Shown here: in pieces, positions 56,382 to 64,000 of the stretch
How the letters are laid out: each line of letters starts with the position of its first letter
Position numbering within the stretch: the stretch's first letter is position 1
From: Helicobacter jaachi
GTDB lineage: Bacteria; Campylobacterota; Campylobacteria; Campylobacterales; Helicobacteraceae
NCBI RefSeq assembly: GCF_000763135.2
Contig: NZ_JRPR02000001.1
Coordinates: 1-64,000, forward strand
Direction of reading: 5' to 3'
DNA: 64,000 nucleotides
The notes under the pieces: model-generated
Told to the model about the DNA's origin: nothing
The model's input: only the letters and a program-made list of their open reading frames with translations
Databases searched by the model: none
Position numbers and translations under genes: made by a program

Positions 56382-57119
56382 ATGTTTAGTTTTTTAGAAA
56401 AAAATCCATTCTTTTTCACGGTTGCTTTTTTGTTAGTTTTCTCTATTGCTGGACTTGTGGAGGTTTTGCCCGGTTTTGCGAAGAAAGCTCAACCTATTGA
56501 AGGTTTAAAGCCTTATTCACTGCTTGAGACTGCGGGACGACAAGTGTATATCGCAGAGGGCTGCTACAACTGCCACTCACAGCTTATCCGTCCGTTTAAA
56601 GCAGAAACAGACAGATATGGCGCATACAGCCTAAGTGGCGAATATGCTTATGATAGACCATTTTTATGGGGTTCAAAGCGTACAGGACCTGATTTACACA
56701 GGGTAGGAGATAGATTAAAATCTGTGGATTGGCACGATGGACATATGAGAGACCCAAAATCGCGTGTGCCTGGCTCGATTATGCCAGCCTATGAGCATCT
56801 TTATACAAAAAATACTGATTTTGAAACCGCATTTGCAGAAGCCTATACGCAAAAGGTGGTATTTGGTGTGCCTTATGATACTGAAAATGGCGTGCAAATT
56901 GGCGCAGAATCTTATAAAAAAGGCGATTTAAGCTCGCTTGCTAAAGCAAAGGAAATCTTTATGCAAGAAGCAAAAGTTGTTGTTGATGATATGGTAAGCC
57001 AAGATGTCAAAGAAGCATTTGAAAAAGGTGAGGTTAAGCAGATTGTAGCACTTATTGCTTATATGAATAGTCTAGGGCAATCACGGCGTGTGGGCGCAAC
57101 TCCATCGCAGGCGCAATAA
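56382..57119 (+). CDS. ccoO: cbb3 oxidase monohaem cytochrome c subunit
   Basis: CcoO has 245 residues, with one N-terminal membrane anchor (FFFTVAFLLVFSIAGLVEVLPG) and a single haem c site CYNCH near residue 63; the axial Met lies in PGSIMPAYEHL. It passes electrons from CcoP to CcoN. Start after TAAGGAGGATTGAG, 15 bp past ccoN. Confidence 0.97.
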   Translation: MFSFLEKNPFFFTVAFLLVFSIAGLVEVLPGFAKKAQPIEGLKPYSLLETAGRQVYIAEGCYNCHSQLIRPFKAETDRYGAYSLSGEYAYDRPFLWGSKRTGPDLHRVGDRLKSVDWHDGHMRDPKSRVPGSIMPAYEHLYTKNTDFETAFAEAYTQKVVFGVPYDTENGVQIGAESYKKGDLSSLAKAKEIFMQEAKVVVDDMVSQDVKEAFEKGEVKQIVALIAYMNSLGQSRRVGATPSQAQ

Positions 57120-57120
57120 A

Positions 57121-57345
57121 ATGACTGCCGAACTCTTAAAAATCATCACAGCCTATCAAAAGGAGATATATCTTATCGTTACGCTCTTGCTTGTGGCGTT
57201 TTTGTATGGATATGTCTATCATCTTTACTCCTCGCAGCGCAAGGGGGTTAAAGACTATGAGAAATATGCTAAGTTGGCATTAGATGATAATCTTGATGAT
57301 GAATTAGTTGAGCCACGAAAACAAAATTCAATAAAGGGGAACTAA
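57121..57345 (+). CDS. ccoQ: cbb3 oxidase small subunit CcoQ
   Basis: The start is ATG 57121 (MTAELLKII), one base after the ccoO stop; the frame is open further upstream, but only within ccoO. It has 74 residues, with one membrane span (about residues 13-34, IYLIVTLLLVAFLYGYVYHLY) and a charged cytoplasmic tail. CcoQ stabilises the oxidase complex. Confidence 0.9.
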   Translation: MTAELLKIITAYQKEIYLIVTLLLVAFLYGYVYHLYSSQRKGVKDYEKYAKLALDDNLDDELVEPRKQNSIKGN

Positions 57346-57346
57346 G

Positions 57347-58216
57347 ATGAATTGGTCAGATAATATAACTACGCTAGGGTTACTAGGTGCTTTTGTTATC
57401 TTGATACTTACCATTGTTGTGATGGGAGTGTATCTTAAAAAGATTAGAGATAGCAAGGCTGTGGGTGAAGCTGTGGGTGAAAGTTGGGACGGTATTGGCG
57501 AGCAGACAAATAATGTCCCTGTAGGCTGGGCTGCATGCTTTTTGGGTGTGATTATTTGGGGTTTTTGGTATATCTTTTTGGGCTATCCGCTTAATGCCTA
57601 TTCCCAACTAGGTGAATACAATCAAGAAGTGCAAAGCTATAACAAAAAATACGCACCCATTTGGGAAAAACTTAGCGAAGATGAGCTAAGCAATATGGGA
57701 AAAAGTATATTCCTTGTCCAATGCGCGCAATGCCATGGAATTACTGCTGAAGGTATGAATGGCAAAGCAAGAGACTTGACAAAATGGGCAAAAGAAGATG
57801 GCATTATCGAAGTTATCAAGCATGGAAGCAAGGGCTTAGAATATATGGCTGGAGAAATGGCAGCACTAGAGATAAGTGATGAGGAGGCAAAGGCTGTAGC
57901 GGCATATATTATGCAAGATATTTCAGCAGTGAAAGCTACAAAATATCCACTTGAAGCAGCCAAAGGCAAAGAAGTCTTTGCAATGTATTGTGCCTCATGC
58001 CATGGCGATGAGGGCAGAGGTAATGGCGCTGGAGTAGATGGCTTTGCACCAGATTTAAGCAAATATGGCACAACAGAGTTTTTAACCGAAGTGCTTAACA
58101 AAGGTAAAAAAGGCTTAATCGGCTCTATGCCATCATTTAATTACGCAAACTTTGCCCCCAGTCAAAAAGAGGCGTTAAATGTATTTATTCGCTCTTTAGA
58201 ATCTCAAGCAGAATAA
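57347..58216 (+). CDS. ccoP: cbb3 oxidase dihaem cytochrome c subunit
   Basis: CcoP has 289 residues. Two N-terminal hydrophobic segments (about 8-28 and 63-85) are followed by two class I cytochrome c domains with CAQCH (near residue 126) and CASCH (near 215), and Met ligands in the GLEYMAGEM and GSMPSF regions. It accepts electrons from soluble cytochrome c. It starts one base after the ccoQ stop, after AAAGGGGAACTAAG. Confidence 0.97.
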   Translation: MNWSDNITTLGLLGAFVILILTIVVMGVYLKKIRDSKAVGEAVGESWDGIGEQTNNVPVGWAACFLGVIIWGFWYIFLGYPLNAYSQLGEYNQEVQSYNKKYAPIWEKLSEDELSNMGKSIFLVQCAQCHGITAEGMNGKARDLTKWAKEDGIIEVIKHGSKGLEYMAGEMAALEISDEEAKAVAAYIMQDISAVKATKYPLEAAKGKEVFAMYCASCHGDEGRGNGAGVDGFAPDLSKYGTTEFLTEVLNKGKKGLIGSMPSFNYANFAPSQKEALNVFIRSLESQAE

Positions 58217-58226
58217 GGAGGATTGT

Positions 58227-58424
58227 ATGAATGGACTATTTGGAATTAATGGTTTAACAGGCTTTATCGTTGCTGTGGTGCTTTTACTAAGCATTGTTGC
58301 TGGGCTAGGCACTTGCGCTATCCTCATACAAAAAGCAGAGGCGACACATTATTATAAAATTGAGCATATAGATTCAATCAAGCAAATTGATACGCAAAAC
58401 GCGCAACATCGCGTGAGCAAATAA
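58227..58424 (+). CDS. DUF4006 family membrane protein
   Basis: This 65-residue protein has one membrane span (about residues 9-34, LTGFIVAVVLLLSIVAGLGTCAI). Proteins of this type are known downstream of ccoP in Campylobacterota and are presumed to help cbb3 oxidase assembly or stability, without direct proof. Ribosome site AAGGAGGATTGT. Confidence 0.85.
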   Translation: MNGLFGINGLTGFIVAVVLLLSIVAGLGTCAILIQKAEATHYYKIEHIDSIKQIDTQNAQHRVSK

Positions 58425-58433
58425 GGAGGGAAT

Positions 58434-58541
58434 ATGAAATTTACACTTATTGAAAAGGTTCTTGCAACCCTCATCATCATCACCATTGCTATGACTATCA
58501 TCATTCCCTTTGTTCCTAATCTCTTTTTGCATTTGGTTTAG
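58434..58541 (+). CDS. 35-residue membrane protein in the cbb3 operon
   Basis: A short frame (MKFTLIEKVLATL...LFLHLV) starts after a very strong ribosome site (AAGGAGGGAAT). It is almost entirely hydrophobic from residue 9 to 35, with a single membrane span. Its stop codon is one base before the ATG of the next gene, which has no ribosome site of its own, so the two are coupled. It may be a small oxidase-associated subunit; no family is recognised. Confidence 0.7.
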   Translation: MKFTLIEKVLATLIIITIAMTIIIPFVPNLFLHLV

Positions 58542-58542
58542 A

Positions 58543-59169
58543 ATGTTCCTACATTTAAAGAGGTTAGCCTTTGCTAGCCTCTTATGCACGCTTTCTTATG
58601 CTTCATCTTCTCCAAAGAATTATGTGCTTGATAATCCTGATTGGCTTTTAGTCCCCAAAAGTGTGGCATTTGTGCAGACGCTCTCAAATGAGCTTTTTAC
58701 TAAAACTGGCTATTCCCTTTATGTCGCCCTTGTGGATAAAACCCCACAAGATGCATCACTTAATCTAGATTCTAAAGCCTCGCGCGAGCATTACAAACAA
58801 AGCCTTACCAAGCATCTTTCCCCACCTTATACGCTTATTGTATTTATGAAAAATGATGAAAAAATGGATATTATCAGTTCGCAGCCACAAACTTATCTTG
58901 ATGAAGAAAAGGTGTATTTTGAATATATGGTGCCGCTTTTACCCAAACAAAAAGATGAAGCACTCACACCACAGCGCATATCAGCCATTGTGCTGAATGG
59001 CTATGCGCAGGCTGCTGATATGATAGCTGCGCATTTTGATGTGAAGCTTGAGCATAATATGAAAGTCGATGAAAGCGGTGGGCAAGAGTTTGTGCGCTTT
59101 AGTATGTATATTATGCTGCTTATTATGTTTGGTATCCTAGCGCTTATTTATTTCACACGCAGAAAATAA
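58543..59169 (+). CDS. exported protein with C-terminal membrane anchor, cbb3 operon
   Basis: I choose ATG 58543 (MFLHLKRLAF), giving 208 residues; a longer frame starting in the preceding gene is unlikely. It has a signal peptide (residues 1-20, ending SYASS), a periplasmic domain with a TPM-like feel (VAFVQTLSNELFTKTGYSLYVALVDKTP ... YTLIVFMKNDEKMDIIS) and one C-terminal span (about 183-203). It lies between the oxidase genes and fixH, so a role in oxidase maturation is plausible but unproven. Confidence 0.7.
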   Translation: MFLHLKRLAFASLLCTLSYASSSPKNYVLDNPDWLLVPKSVAFVQTLSNELFTKTGYSLYVALVDKTPQDASLNLDSKASREHYKQSLTKHLSPPYTLIVFMKNDEKMDIISSQPQTYLDEEKVYFEYMVPLLPKQKDEALTPQRISAIVLNGYAQAADMIAAHFDVKLEHNMKVDESGGQEFVRFSMYIMLLIMFGILALIYFTRRK

Positions 59170-59181
59170 GAGGAGTTTTAC

Positions 59182-59760
59182 ATGAAAAATAAAAACTACT
59201 GGCCCCACGCCATCATCGCCATTTTGCTTTTTGGTGTAGTCATGGTGAGCATTTCTATCACCATAGCACTTAAAAATCCTATTCAAGATGAAAATACCTA
59301 CTTTGGCAAAAAACGCGATGTAGATTGGCATATTAATGACATCATAAAAGAGCAAAATCACTTTAATGCCCTCTACACCATTAAGCCTATAATCCTTGAT
59401 AAAAATGCCAATGAGCTAGCACATAATCCTTTTATCTTTCCCTATATGGCTCCAGCACACACGCCAGATGCGCCAGATTCTAAATCCAAACCCCTCCCGC
59501 AGGATATAACGCTCCATATAGCTCTGCAAACTAACACAGATAAAGCTCCTCCTATCTTTCATCTCTACTTAGATTCTATGCATGAGGCTAATAAATTGCA
59601 GGATTTAGGGATTTTAAAAAAAGAAGCAGATAATCTCTACACAAGCGGCGCACTGCACCTGCCGCAAGGGCGGTGGAAATTAGTGCTTAAAATCACCTAT
59701 GATAATGATAAAAGCGCGTATTTTGAATCTGAAATCTTTGTTGAAAATCACGATGAGTAA
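59182..59760 (+). CDS. FixH-family protein
   Basis: This 192-residue protein has an N-terminal membrane span (WPHAIIAILLFGVVMVSISITIAL, about residues 7-30), followed by a periplasmic beta-rich domain ending in ALHLPQGRWKLVLKITYDNDKSAYFESEIFV, which is typical of FixH. FixH is linked to copper delivery or assembly of cbb3 oxidase. Ribosome site GAGGAGTTTTAC. Its end overlaps the next start. Confidence 0.85.
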   Translation: MKNKNYWPHAIIAILLFGVVMVSISITIALKNPIQDENTYFGKKRDVDWHINDIIKEQNHFNALYTIKPIILDKNANELAHNPFIFPYMAPAHTPDAPDSKSKPLPQDITLHIALQTNTDKAPPIFHLYLDSMHEANKLQDLGILKKEADNLYTSGALHLPQGRWKLVLKITYDNDKSAYFESEIFVENHDE

Positions 59761-60082
59761 GCCTAATTTGCCTTTATCTACCATATCTACCTTGCCCACT
59801 GCACGCACTGCACCCGCTTTTATGCTCATTGATGCGGCTATGGGAATTTGCATTTGTGCAAGTGCATTCGCGCTTGGCTTTAGCTTTCTTTACGCGCTTA
59901 CTCCCACGCCCAAACCCTCCACATATCGCATATATAAGCAGCTTTTATTAAGTCCCAACACGCTTACAACCTCTATTAGCACGCAGTCCCAGCCCTCATT
60001 AACTTATGATGTCATAGAGCAAAGCTTTCAAGGGAGCAATGGGGAATTTTTGCGTTTTTACTCGCCCACACAAATCCGCTAA
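59753..60082 (+). CDS. prepilin-like protein 1 downstream of fixH
   Basis: I choose ATG 59753 (MSKPNLPLS), which overlaps the fixH stop by eight bases, giving 109 residues. After a polar leader of about 29 residues comes a hydrophobic helix beginning AFMLIDAAMGICICASAFALGFSFLYAL. The A-FxxxD pattern resembles a type IV prepilin-like cleavage site, although the usual Glu at +5 is Asp and the leader is long. Function unknown; it could be a pseudopilin or simply a single-span membrane protein. Confidence 0.55.
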   Translation: MSKPNLPLSTISTLPTARTAPAFMLIDAAMGICICASAFALGFSFLYALTPTPKPSTYRIYKQLLLSPNTLTTSISTQSQPSLTYDVIEQSFQGSNGEFLRFYSPTQIR

Positions 60083-60828
60083 TGCTGCGCGCTTATCTTT
60101 ATCGCACAAAAGGAGCTTTCTCGCTGTTTGAAGCAAGTGTGAGTATTGTGATATTAGGCATTTTAGGCATTATTTGTAGCTCTATGCTACTTAATATTAG
60201 TAAAAATATCTCTTTTTCGCGCGCAAGCAACGACACAAGCATAACCATAGCCCTTTTAAAGATAGAAAATCTCCTCCAAAATGCGCTCATAGATTCTATC
60301 CTTGATGAACATAATAAGCCTCTTAGTGCGCCTACCTCATCGCTCCACTTTGCTAGCATTGAGCAGAATCTACTCTTTGGTGGCGGGTTTAAAAACACCA
60401 CACCAGCTACACAAAATGATACATTGCTGCCCTCTGTCCCCATAAGCGTGGAAAGCTCCCATGATAGCACGTTGTATTTTGCCACTTCACATAGTTGGCA
60501 TATTGGCGCGCCGCTTTATATTTTTGCGCAAACAAAAGCGCCTTTCACGCCCTATTACATCACTCATACTACTTCTGCTTCGCTTACTTTTGATAAACCC
60601 TTGCCCACAAAGGCGCTTTTAGCCCTTCCTATCAGTATGCATACGCTAAAATTTACTCAAAACACGCTATGGCTTGATAACGCGCCGCTTATATTTAATA
60701 TAACCTCTTTTTCTATTACGCCTCACGCGTTTGCACAAGGCACTTTTCTTGAAGTGGAGATTTGCGCGATAAATGCACATTGTGAAATGGGCGGCGTGTG
60801 GCTTGATGAAATGGTAGCCATACTATGA
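60082..60828 (+). CDS. prepilin-like protein 2
   Basis: This 248-residue protein has a classical prepilin N-terminus: a short basic leader (MLRAYLYRTKGA) and FSLFEASVSIVILGILGIICSSML, with Glu at +5 of the presumed mature protein. The rest is a Ser/Thr-rich beta-type domain with a late Cys pair (VEICAINAHCEMGG) suitable for a disulfide. This fits a minor pseudopilin processed by a prepilin peptidase. The start overlaps the previous stop by one base. Confidence 0.7.
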   Translation: MLRAYLYRTKGAFSLFEASVSIVILGILGIICSSMLLNISKNISFSRASNDTSITIALLKIENLLQNALIDSILDEHNKPLSAPTSSLHFASIEQNLLFGGGFKNTTPATQNDTLLPSVPISVESSHDSTLYFATSHSWHIGAPLYIFAQTKAPFTPYYITHTTSASLTFDKPLPTKALLALPISMHTLKFTQNTLWLDNAPLIFNITSFSITPHAFAQGTFLEVEICAINAHCEMGGVWLDEMVAIL

Positions 60829-61214
60829 GCGCTGCACGTATTTGGCAAGCAAAGCGCAATGGATTTTATATCATCTATGCGGTTTTGTTTATCGTTTCTA
60901 TGGGGATTGCGTGTGCGTTTTATGTGCGCGAATCACATCATCGCTCCTTTACGCATGCAAGTTTGCATGCAAAAGTCCAGCTTCACCTCTACGCGCGCAG
61001 TTTAAAAGAGATGAATATACTCTGCCTAAAAGCGCGCGATTTTCATACCTGCGAGCGCCAAGCCTTTCTTTTCCCCAATGGCTATCACTTCCGCACAGCC
61101 CTTACAAGCCTCACTGCAAACACTATTTTGCTTGACATACATGGCAATGTAACGCACCCTTCCAGCACAAACATCACGCGCATTACCAAACGCTACATAC
61201 TCATTACCCCATAG
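60825..61214 (+). CDS. prepilin-like protein 3
   Basis: This 129-residue protein has a basic leader (MSAARIWQAKRNG) and the hydrophobic stretch FYIIYAVLFIVSMGIACAFYV, resembling PilX/GspK-type minor pilins but without the +5 Glu. It has two cysteines in the mature part (ILCLKARDFHTCERQ). Its ATG overlaps the previous stop (ATGA). The three genes form a tight block at the end of the oxidase operon. Confidence 0.6.
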   Translation: MSAARIWQAKRNGFYIIYAVLFIVSMGIACAFYVRESHHRSFTHASLHAKVQLHLYARSLKEMNILCLKARDFHTCERQAFLFPNGYHFRTALTSLTANTILLDIHGNVTHPSSTNITRITKRYILITP

Positions 61215-61279
61215 TATCTAGATTCTATTTTTACACCAAAAGCCCCATTTTGGCAAAAATAATGCACACTGCACATCAT

Positions 61280-61299
61280 TTACAGAATCTAGATTCTAT
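61280..61299. repeat. 20-bp direct repeat, left copy (also palindromic)
   Basis: TTACAGAATCTAGATTCTAT, identical to 62630-62649. The inner 14 bp are a palindrome of two words. Together the two copies bracket the methylase fusion gene, and removal of the 1350-bp interval would leave a single copy. Confidence 0.85.
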
Positions 61300-61347
61300 A
61301 ATTTTTATAAATTTTTTATAAAATAAGTAAAATTTTTAGGACTTAAA

Positions 61348-62628
61348 ATGAAGCAGTATCTTTATATCGTGCAGTCATCTTTAGAAAAAAGTAAGTGCAA
61401 AATCGGCATTACAAACGACCTAAATCGTCGGCTAAAAGAATACAACGCCATCACAGGCACATCTGCGGAGAACACATATAGCTACCTTTTTACTTGTGAA
61501 GTAAGCGATATGCGAAAAATCGAGCAAGATATAAAAAATCATTTCATAGGCTTTAGAGAGCAAGAAAATAGGGAAATTTATTTTTACAATCCAAGTTTGT
61601 TTGATATGTATGTGGATTTTATATCATCTCATGCTTGCTTTATTGCGAGACTCGATTACAAGCCGCCAAAAGATAAAAAAATAGTGAAGCCGCTTACAAC
61701 GCGTAGTATGCAAGATAGGGGTGTTACAAGAAAATTATTATTAGATAAAGCTATGCGTTACCCAAATGATGAATTTTACACACGTTACGAAGATGTAGAA
61801 AAAGAATTTGCAAAATATCCTCTAACAATATGGAAAGATAAATGCGTATTTTGCAATTGCGATGACCCAGTGGGGCAAAAGCGCGACCATACAGATTCAT
61901 CAGCATTTGCGCTATATTTTTTAAAGCATTTTCATCGTTTGAAATTAAAAAAGCTAATTTGCACGCATTATAGTGGCGGAATAGACCTTTTTAATACTAG
62001 GGCGACAGGCTATATATTTACAAAAGATGGTTTTAAAGAGATAAAAAATGAGCCGCCAAATTACACAGGTAGCTTTGAGGAGAAAGAATCAGTTAGGATT
62101 CTAAATGAGGAGGCGGACATTGTCTGCACGAATCCGCCTTTTTCTAAAGCGACAGAATATTGGCAACTATTAATTAAAAGTAAAAAGAAATTTATCATTA
62201 TCTCAAATATTACAAATTGTGTAAATACTGGGTTTATACCATATTTTGCAAATAAAAAAGCGTGGGCGGGATATAATCGCGTAGATTGGTATTTAAATCC
62301 AAAAATGCAGTTAGTGCAGGCTGCTGGGCATTTTTTCACAAATATTACTATCAAAAATAGACCGACTATCAAGCGGCTAAAATTCCTGCCTTTAAATGAA
62401 ATACCAGATGTATTTAAAAAATATGATGATAGCGGGACTCTGCTAGTGAATAATAGCTACATTCCAATAGATTATGACAAGCCTTTTGCCGTGTCCGCAA
62501 GGCAGATTCTAAATGGTGTGCTAGAGTGCGGATATAAAATCGTGCAACTTACGCAATATGTACCTTATATAAATGAGAAAAAACAATTTACACGTGTTTT
62601 GATACAAAAAATAGATGCAGAGGCTTAA
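61348..62628 (+). CDS. GIY-YIG (T5orf172/MUG113-like) fused to EcoRI-type adenine methyltransferase
   Basis: This 426-residue protein has two parts. Residues 1 to about 90 resemble the T5orf172/MUG113 branch of GIY-YIG nucleases: YLYIVQSS, KCKIGITNDLNRRLKEYN, EQDIKNHF and REIYFYN. From about 120 onward it matches the EcoRI methylase family: KLLLDKAMRYPNDEFYTRYEDVE, FCNCDDP, LKLKKLICTHY, the catalytic IVCTNPPFSKATEYW, FIIISNITN and PIDYDKPFAVSARQIL. It should methylate adenine in DNA; recognition site unknown. No separate restriction gene is beside it. It sits between 20-bp direct repeats and has only one AGAATCT-type word, suggesting acquisition. Confidence 0.85.
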   Translation: MKQYLYIVQSSLEKSKCKIGITNDLNRRLKEYNAITGTSAENTYSYLFTCEVSDMRKIEQDIKNHFIGFREQENREIYFYNPSLFDMYVDFISSHACFIARLDYKPPKDKKIVKPLTTRSMQDRGVTRKLLLDKAMRYPNDEFYTRYEDVEKEFAKYPLTIWKDKCVFCNCDDPVGQKRDHTDSSAFALYFLKHFHRLKLKKLICTHYSGGIDLFNTRATGYIFTKDGFKEIKNEPPNYTGSFEEKESVRILNEEADIVCTNPPFSKATEYWQLLIKSKKKFIIISNITNCVNTGFIPYFANKKAWAGYNRVDWYLNPKMQLVQAAGHFFTNITIKNRPTIKRLKFLPLNEIPDVFKKYDDSGTLLVNNSYIPIDYDKPFAVSARQILNGVLECGYKIVQLTQYVPYINEKKQFTRVLIQKIDAEA

Positions 62629-62629
62629 C

Positions 62630-62649
62630 TTACAGAATCTAGATTCTAT
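62630..62649. repeat. 20-bp direct repeat, right copy; also hairpin between convergent genes
   Basis: TTACAGAATCTAGATTCTAT begins two bases after the methylase stop and contains the stop codon (62646-62648, minus strand) of the next gene. As a palindrome between convergent genes it could end transcription both ways. Confidence 0.85.
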
Positions 62650-63374
62650 CCGCGGACATCAAGCAAAGATTCTCTAAACTCATACAATGGCTTAAGATGT
62701 GCATCAACCACAATATTGCTTACCTTAAAATGTGGGAGCAAAGAAAGATTTTTCTCTAGCACTGCCTTTGTGCTTTCATATAGCACTTTTACATCAAGTG
62801 TATTGCCCTCTTTAAACACACCAATTTCACCCTCGATAATCCCTAAAGTCGGCATTATCGCGCTAAAGCGTATCTTATTTTTGCTTATTTTTTTAAGCTG
62901 CAAGACTTCATCTTTTTGGTTAATCACCAAAGTCAGCACGCCATTTTTAAGCCCAAGCAGGAGATTACTTAAAAACAAAAACTCCTCTTTGCTTTGCGCT
63001 TGCGCTAATTTATCCGCCACAAAATCCTTAAATCCCTCAAATATATCGTTATTTTTGCCTAGCTCCTCTAAATCTTGCAGGCTAAATTTAAGCGGCGCGT
63101 GGGCAAAAGATTCTAAGATTTTAGGCTGCGCAATGACATTGCGCAAGGCAATATGCCCCAAACTACTGCGCCCCATTTCCCCCCAATAGCGCTGCCCAAC
63201 GATAAGCTCTTTATGGCTTTTGGTTTGGATTTGCTGCGCGCCAATTTGCAAAAGATACAAATCACCCTTAAGCTTAGCCATAACCTTAATGAGCATAGGC
63301 AGTGAAGCATTATAGGTCGTTGGAGTTTGCGCGCTTTTAAGCGTAGCGGCGATTTTTTGAAGCTTTTCTATCAT
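62646..63374 (-). CDS. protein of unknown function next to coaBC (faintly FliK-like)
   Basis: This 242-residue soluble protein has no signal peptide. An N-terminal stretch (LKGDLYLLQIGAQQIQTKSHKELIVGQRYWGEM) and a C-terminal part (SAIMPTLGIIEGEIGVFKEGNTLDVKVLYES...LEKNLSLLPHF) have a pattern like the beta-rich domain of flagellar hook-length proteins (LP.LG.I...), but the match is too weak for a name. It starts two bases after the coaBC stop, so the two form an operon. The stop TAG is supplied by an AGATTCT word. Confidence 0.65.
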   Translation of the reverse strand: MIEKLQKIAATLKSAQTPTTYNASLPMLIKVMAKLKGDLYLLQIGAQQIQTKSHKELIVGQRYWGEMGRSSLGHIALRNVIAQPKILESFAHAPLKFSLQDLEELGKNNDIFEGFKDFVADKLAQAQSKEEFLFLSNLLLGLKNGVLTLVINQKDEVLQLKKISKNKIRFSAIMPTLGIIEGEIGVFKEGNTLDVKVLYESTKAVLEKNLSLLPHFKVSNIVVDAHLKPLYEFRESLLDVRG

Positions 63375-63376
63375 AT

Positions 63377-64000
63377 TTAAAGCTCATCATAGAATCTTTC
63401 AAACGCGCTAGCAATGGCTAAACTCACATCAAATTTTGAGCCGCTCACTGCTTGAATGTTATTTTGTGTGATAATTTGTATGTGATTTTCCTCGCTGCCA
63501 AAGGGATTATCCGCGCCAATGACATTTAAGCACACCATATCACAATGCTTTTTTGCTAGCATATCGCGCGCGTAATCTTGCGCACTTGCCTCATCGCTTT
63601 CAGCCTTAAAGCCAATTTTAAAAGCACTATGCGCAGGGATAGAATCTAGCACATCTGGTGTTTTGAAGCATTGTAGTTTTAATACATCGCCCACTTGCTG
63701 CTTTTTTAGCTTGCCATTATAGAATCTAGGCGCATAATCTGCTAATGCCGCTGCCATAAACACAATATGTTTATGTGCTTTATCTAGGCTATGAGATGCT
63801 TTTGGGCGCGTTTTAGAGGTTTTAGAATCTGCATTTTTGGCATTTATAGAATCTAGGCGCACATTTAGTGCTTCGTTTGTGGCGCGTGCATAGTCTTGCA
63901 CACTTTGCACCTGCACATATTCCACCCCTAAAGGCAGCTCTAATGCACTGCTTGCGATGAGCTTTACTTGAGCGCCTAGCATATAGAGCGCGATAGCAAG
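63377..64000 (-). CDS. coaBC: CoaBC, phosphopantothenate-cysteine ligase part (5' end outside window)
   Basis: The frame is open to the window edge and codes for about 207 residues of the C-terminal CoaB domain: ALYMLGAQVKLIASSALELP (nucleotide-binding start), HIVFMAAALADYAP, the active-site Asn/Lys region FKIGFKAESDE, and CDMVCLNVIGADNPFGSEENHIQII. CoaB joins cysteine to 4'-phosphopantothenate in coenzyme A synthesis. An insert of about 30 residues (NVRLDSINAKNADSKTSKTRPK) is rich in word-encoded DSI. The N-terminal CoaC part should lie beyond 64000; a CoaB-only protein cannot be excluded. Confidence 0.88.
   Translation of the reverse strand, partial: LAIALYMLGAQVKLIASSALELPLGVEYVQVQSVQDYARATNEALNVRLDSINAKNADSKTSKTRPKASHSLDKAHKHIVFMAAALADYAPRFYNGKLKKQQVGDVLKLQCFKTPDVLDSIPAHSAFKIGFKAESDEASAQDYARDMLAKKHCDMVCLNVIGADNPFGSEENHIQIITQNNIQAVSGSKFDVSLAIASAFERFYDEL

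Overview
This 64 kb window is almost certainly chromosome from a Helicobacter species (Campylobacterota), most likely from the enterohepatic branch rather than H. pylori itself. The gene set and order support this: rsmA-rnj-kdsD and rlmN, ruvX-dprA, a ccoNOQP operon followed by a DUF4006 gene and fixH, RNase J with a long basic N-terminus, sigma-54 control of flgG, and G/C-tract contingency genes. The species is not identifiable from the window alone. No tRNA, rRNA, IS element, prophage or CRISPR array was seen.

Layout. 0-0.5 kb: end of an unknown gene and the 3' half of a broken HAD phosphatase. 0.5-11.3 kb: a metallophosphoesterase, flgG, murD-mraY, gpmI, folK, a DsbC-like protein, and the leftward operon rsmA-rnj-kdsD-small ORF. 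12.3-20.7 kb: hisF, a nucleoside phosphorylase-like gene, rlmN, a 32-residue membrane protein, queH, fabZ-lpxA-clpX and mreBC. 20.7-26.4 kb: a surface-glycan locus (large glycosyltransferase, MBOAT acyltransferase, SGNH partner with a C10 tract, second glycosyltransferase). 26.4-28.7 kb: a TonB-dependent receptor switched OFF by a G12 tract. 28.9-30.5 kb: the 5' half of the broken HAD gene and a sugar/glycerophosphate-type binding protein. 30.8-34.8 kb: a second MBOAT/SGNH/SGNH module resembling peptidoglycan O-acetylation. 34.8-41.7 kb: DedA, LolD-like ATPase, YceI, TetR regulator, ruvX, dprA, a YibQ-like deacetylase and mutY. 41.8-54.8 kb: type II NADH dehydrogenase-like protein, purM, SH3 protein, aroE, polA, tpiA, fabI, gatC, ung, a chemoreceptor and tilS. 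54.9-61.2 kb: the cbb3 oxidase operon continuing through fixH into three prepilin-like genes. 61.3-62.6 kb: a GIY-YIG/EcoRI-type methylase fusion bracketed by 20-bp direct repeats. 62.6-64.0 kb: an unknown protein and the end of coaBC.

Three things stand out beyond ordinary annotation. First, the 7-mer AGAATCT/AGATTCT occurs about 200 times (hand count) on both strands, in genes and between them, about fifteen times the chance rate. It forms head-to-head hairpins at gene ends and often supplies stop codons, much like the DNA uptake sequences of Neisseria and Pasteurellaceae; dprA is in the window. Second, a modular intergenic repeat of about 150 bp, with that word at both ends and a central hairpin whose sequence changes between copies, occurs at least five times plus partial copies. 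Third, one HAD phosphatase gene lies in two complementary halves 28.5 kb apart on opposite strands. Both halves break at GATTCTATAA, which points to a 28.9 kb inversion between two copies of the word. That inversion also appears to have split an ancestral operon of binding protein, HAD phosphatase and metallophosphoesterase.

All start sites, motif positions and counts come from reading the sequence; no database or structure search was run.
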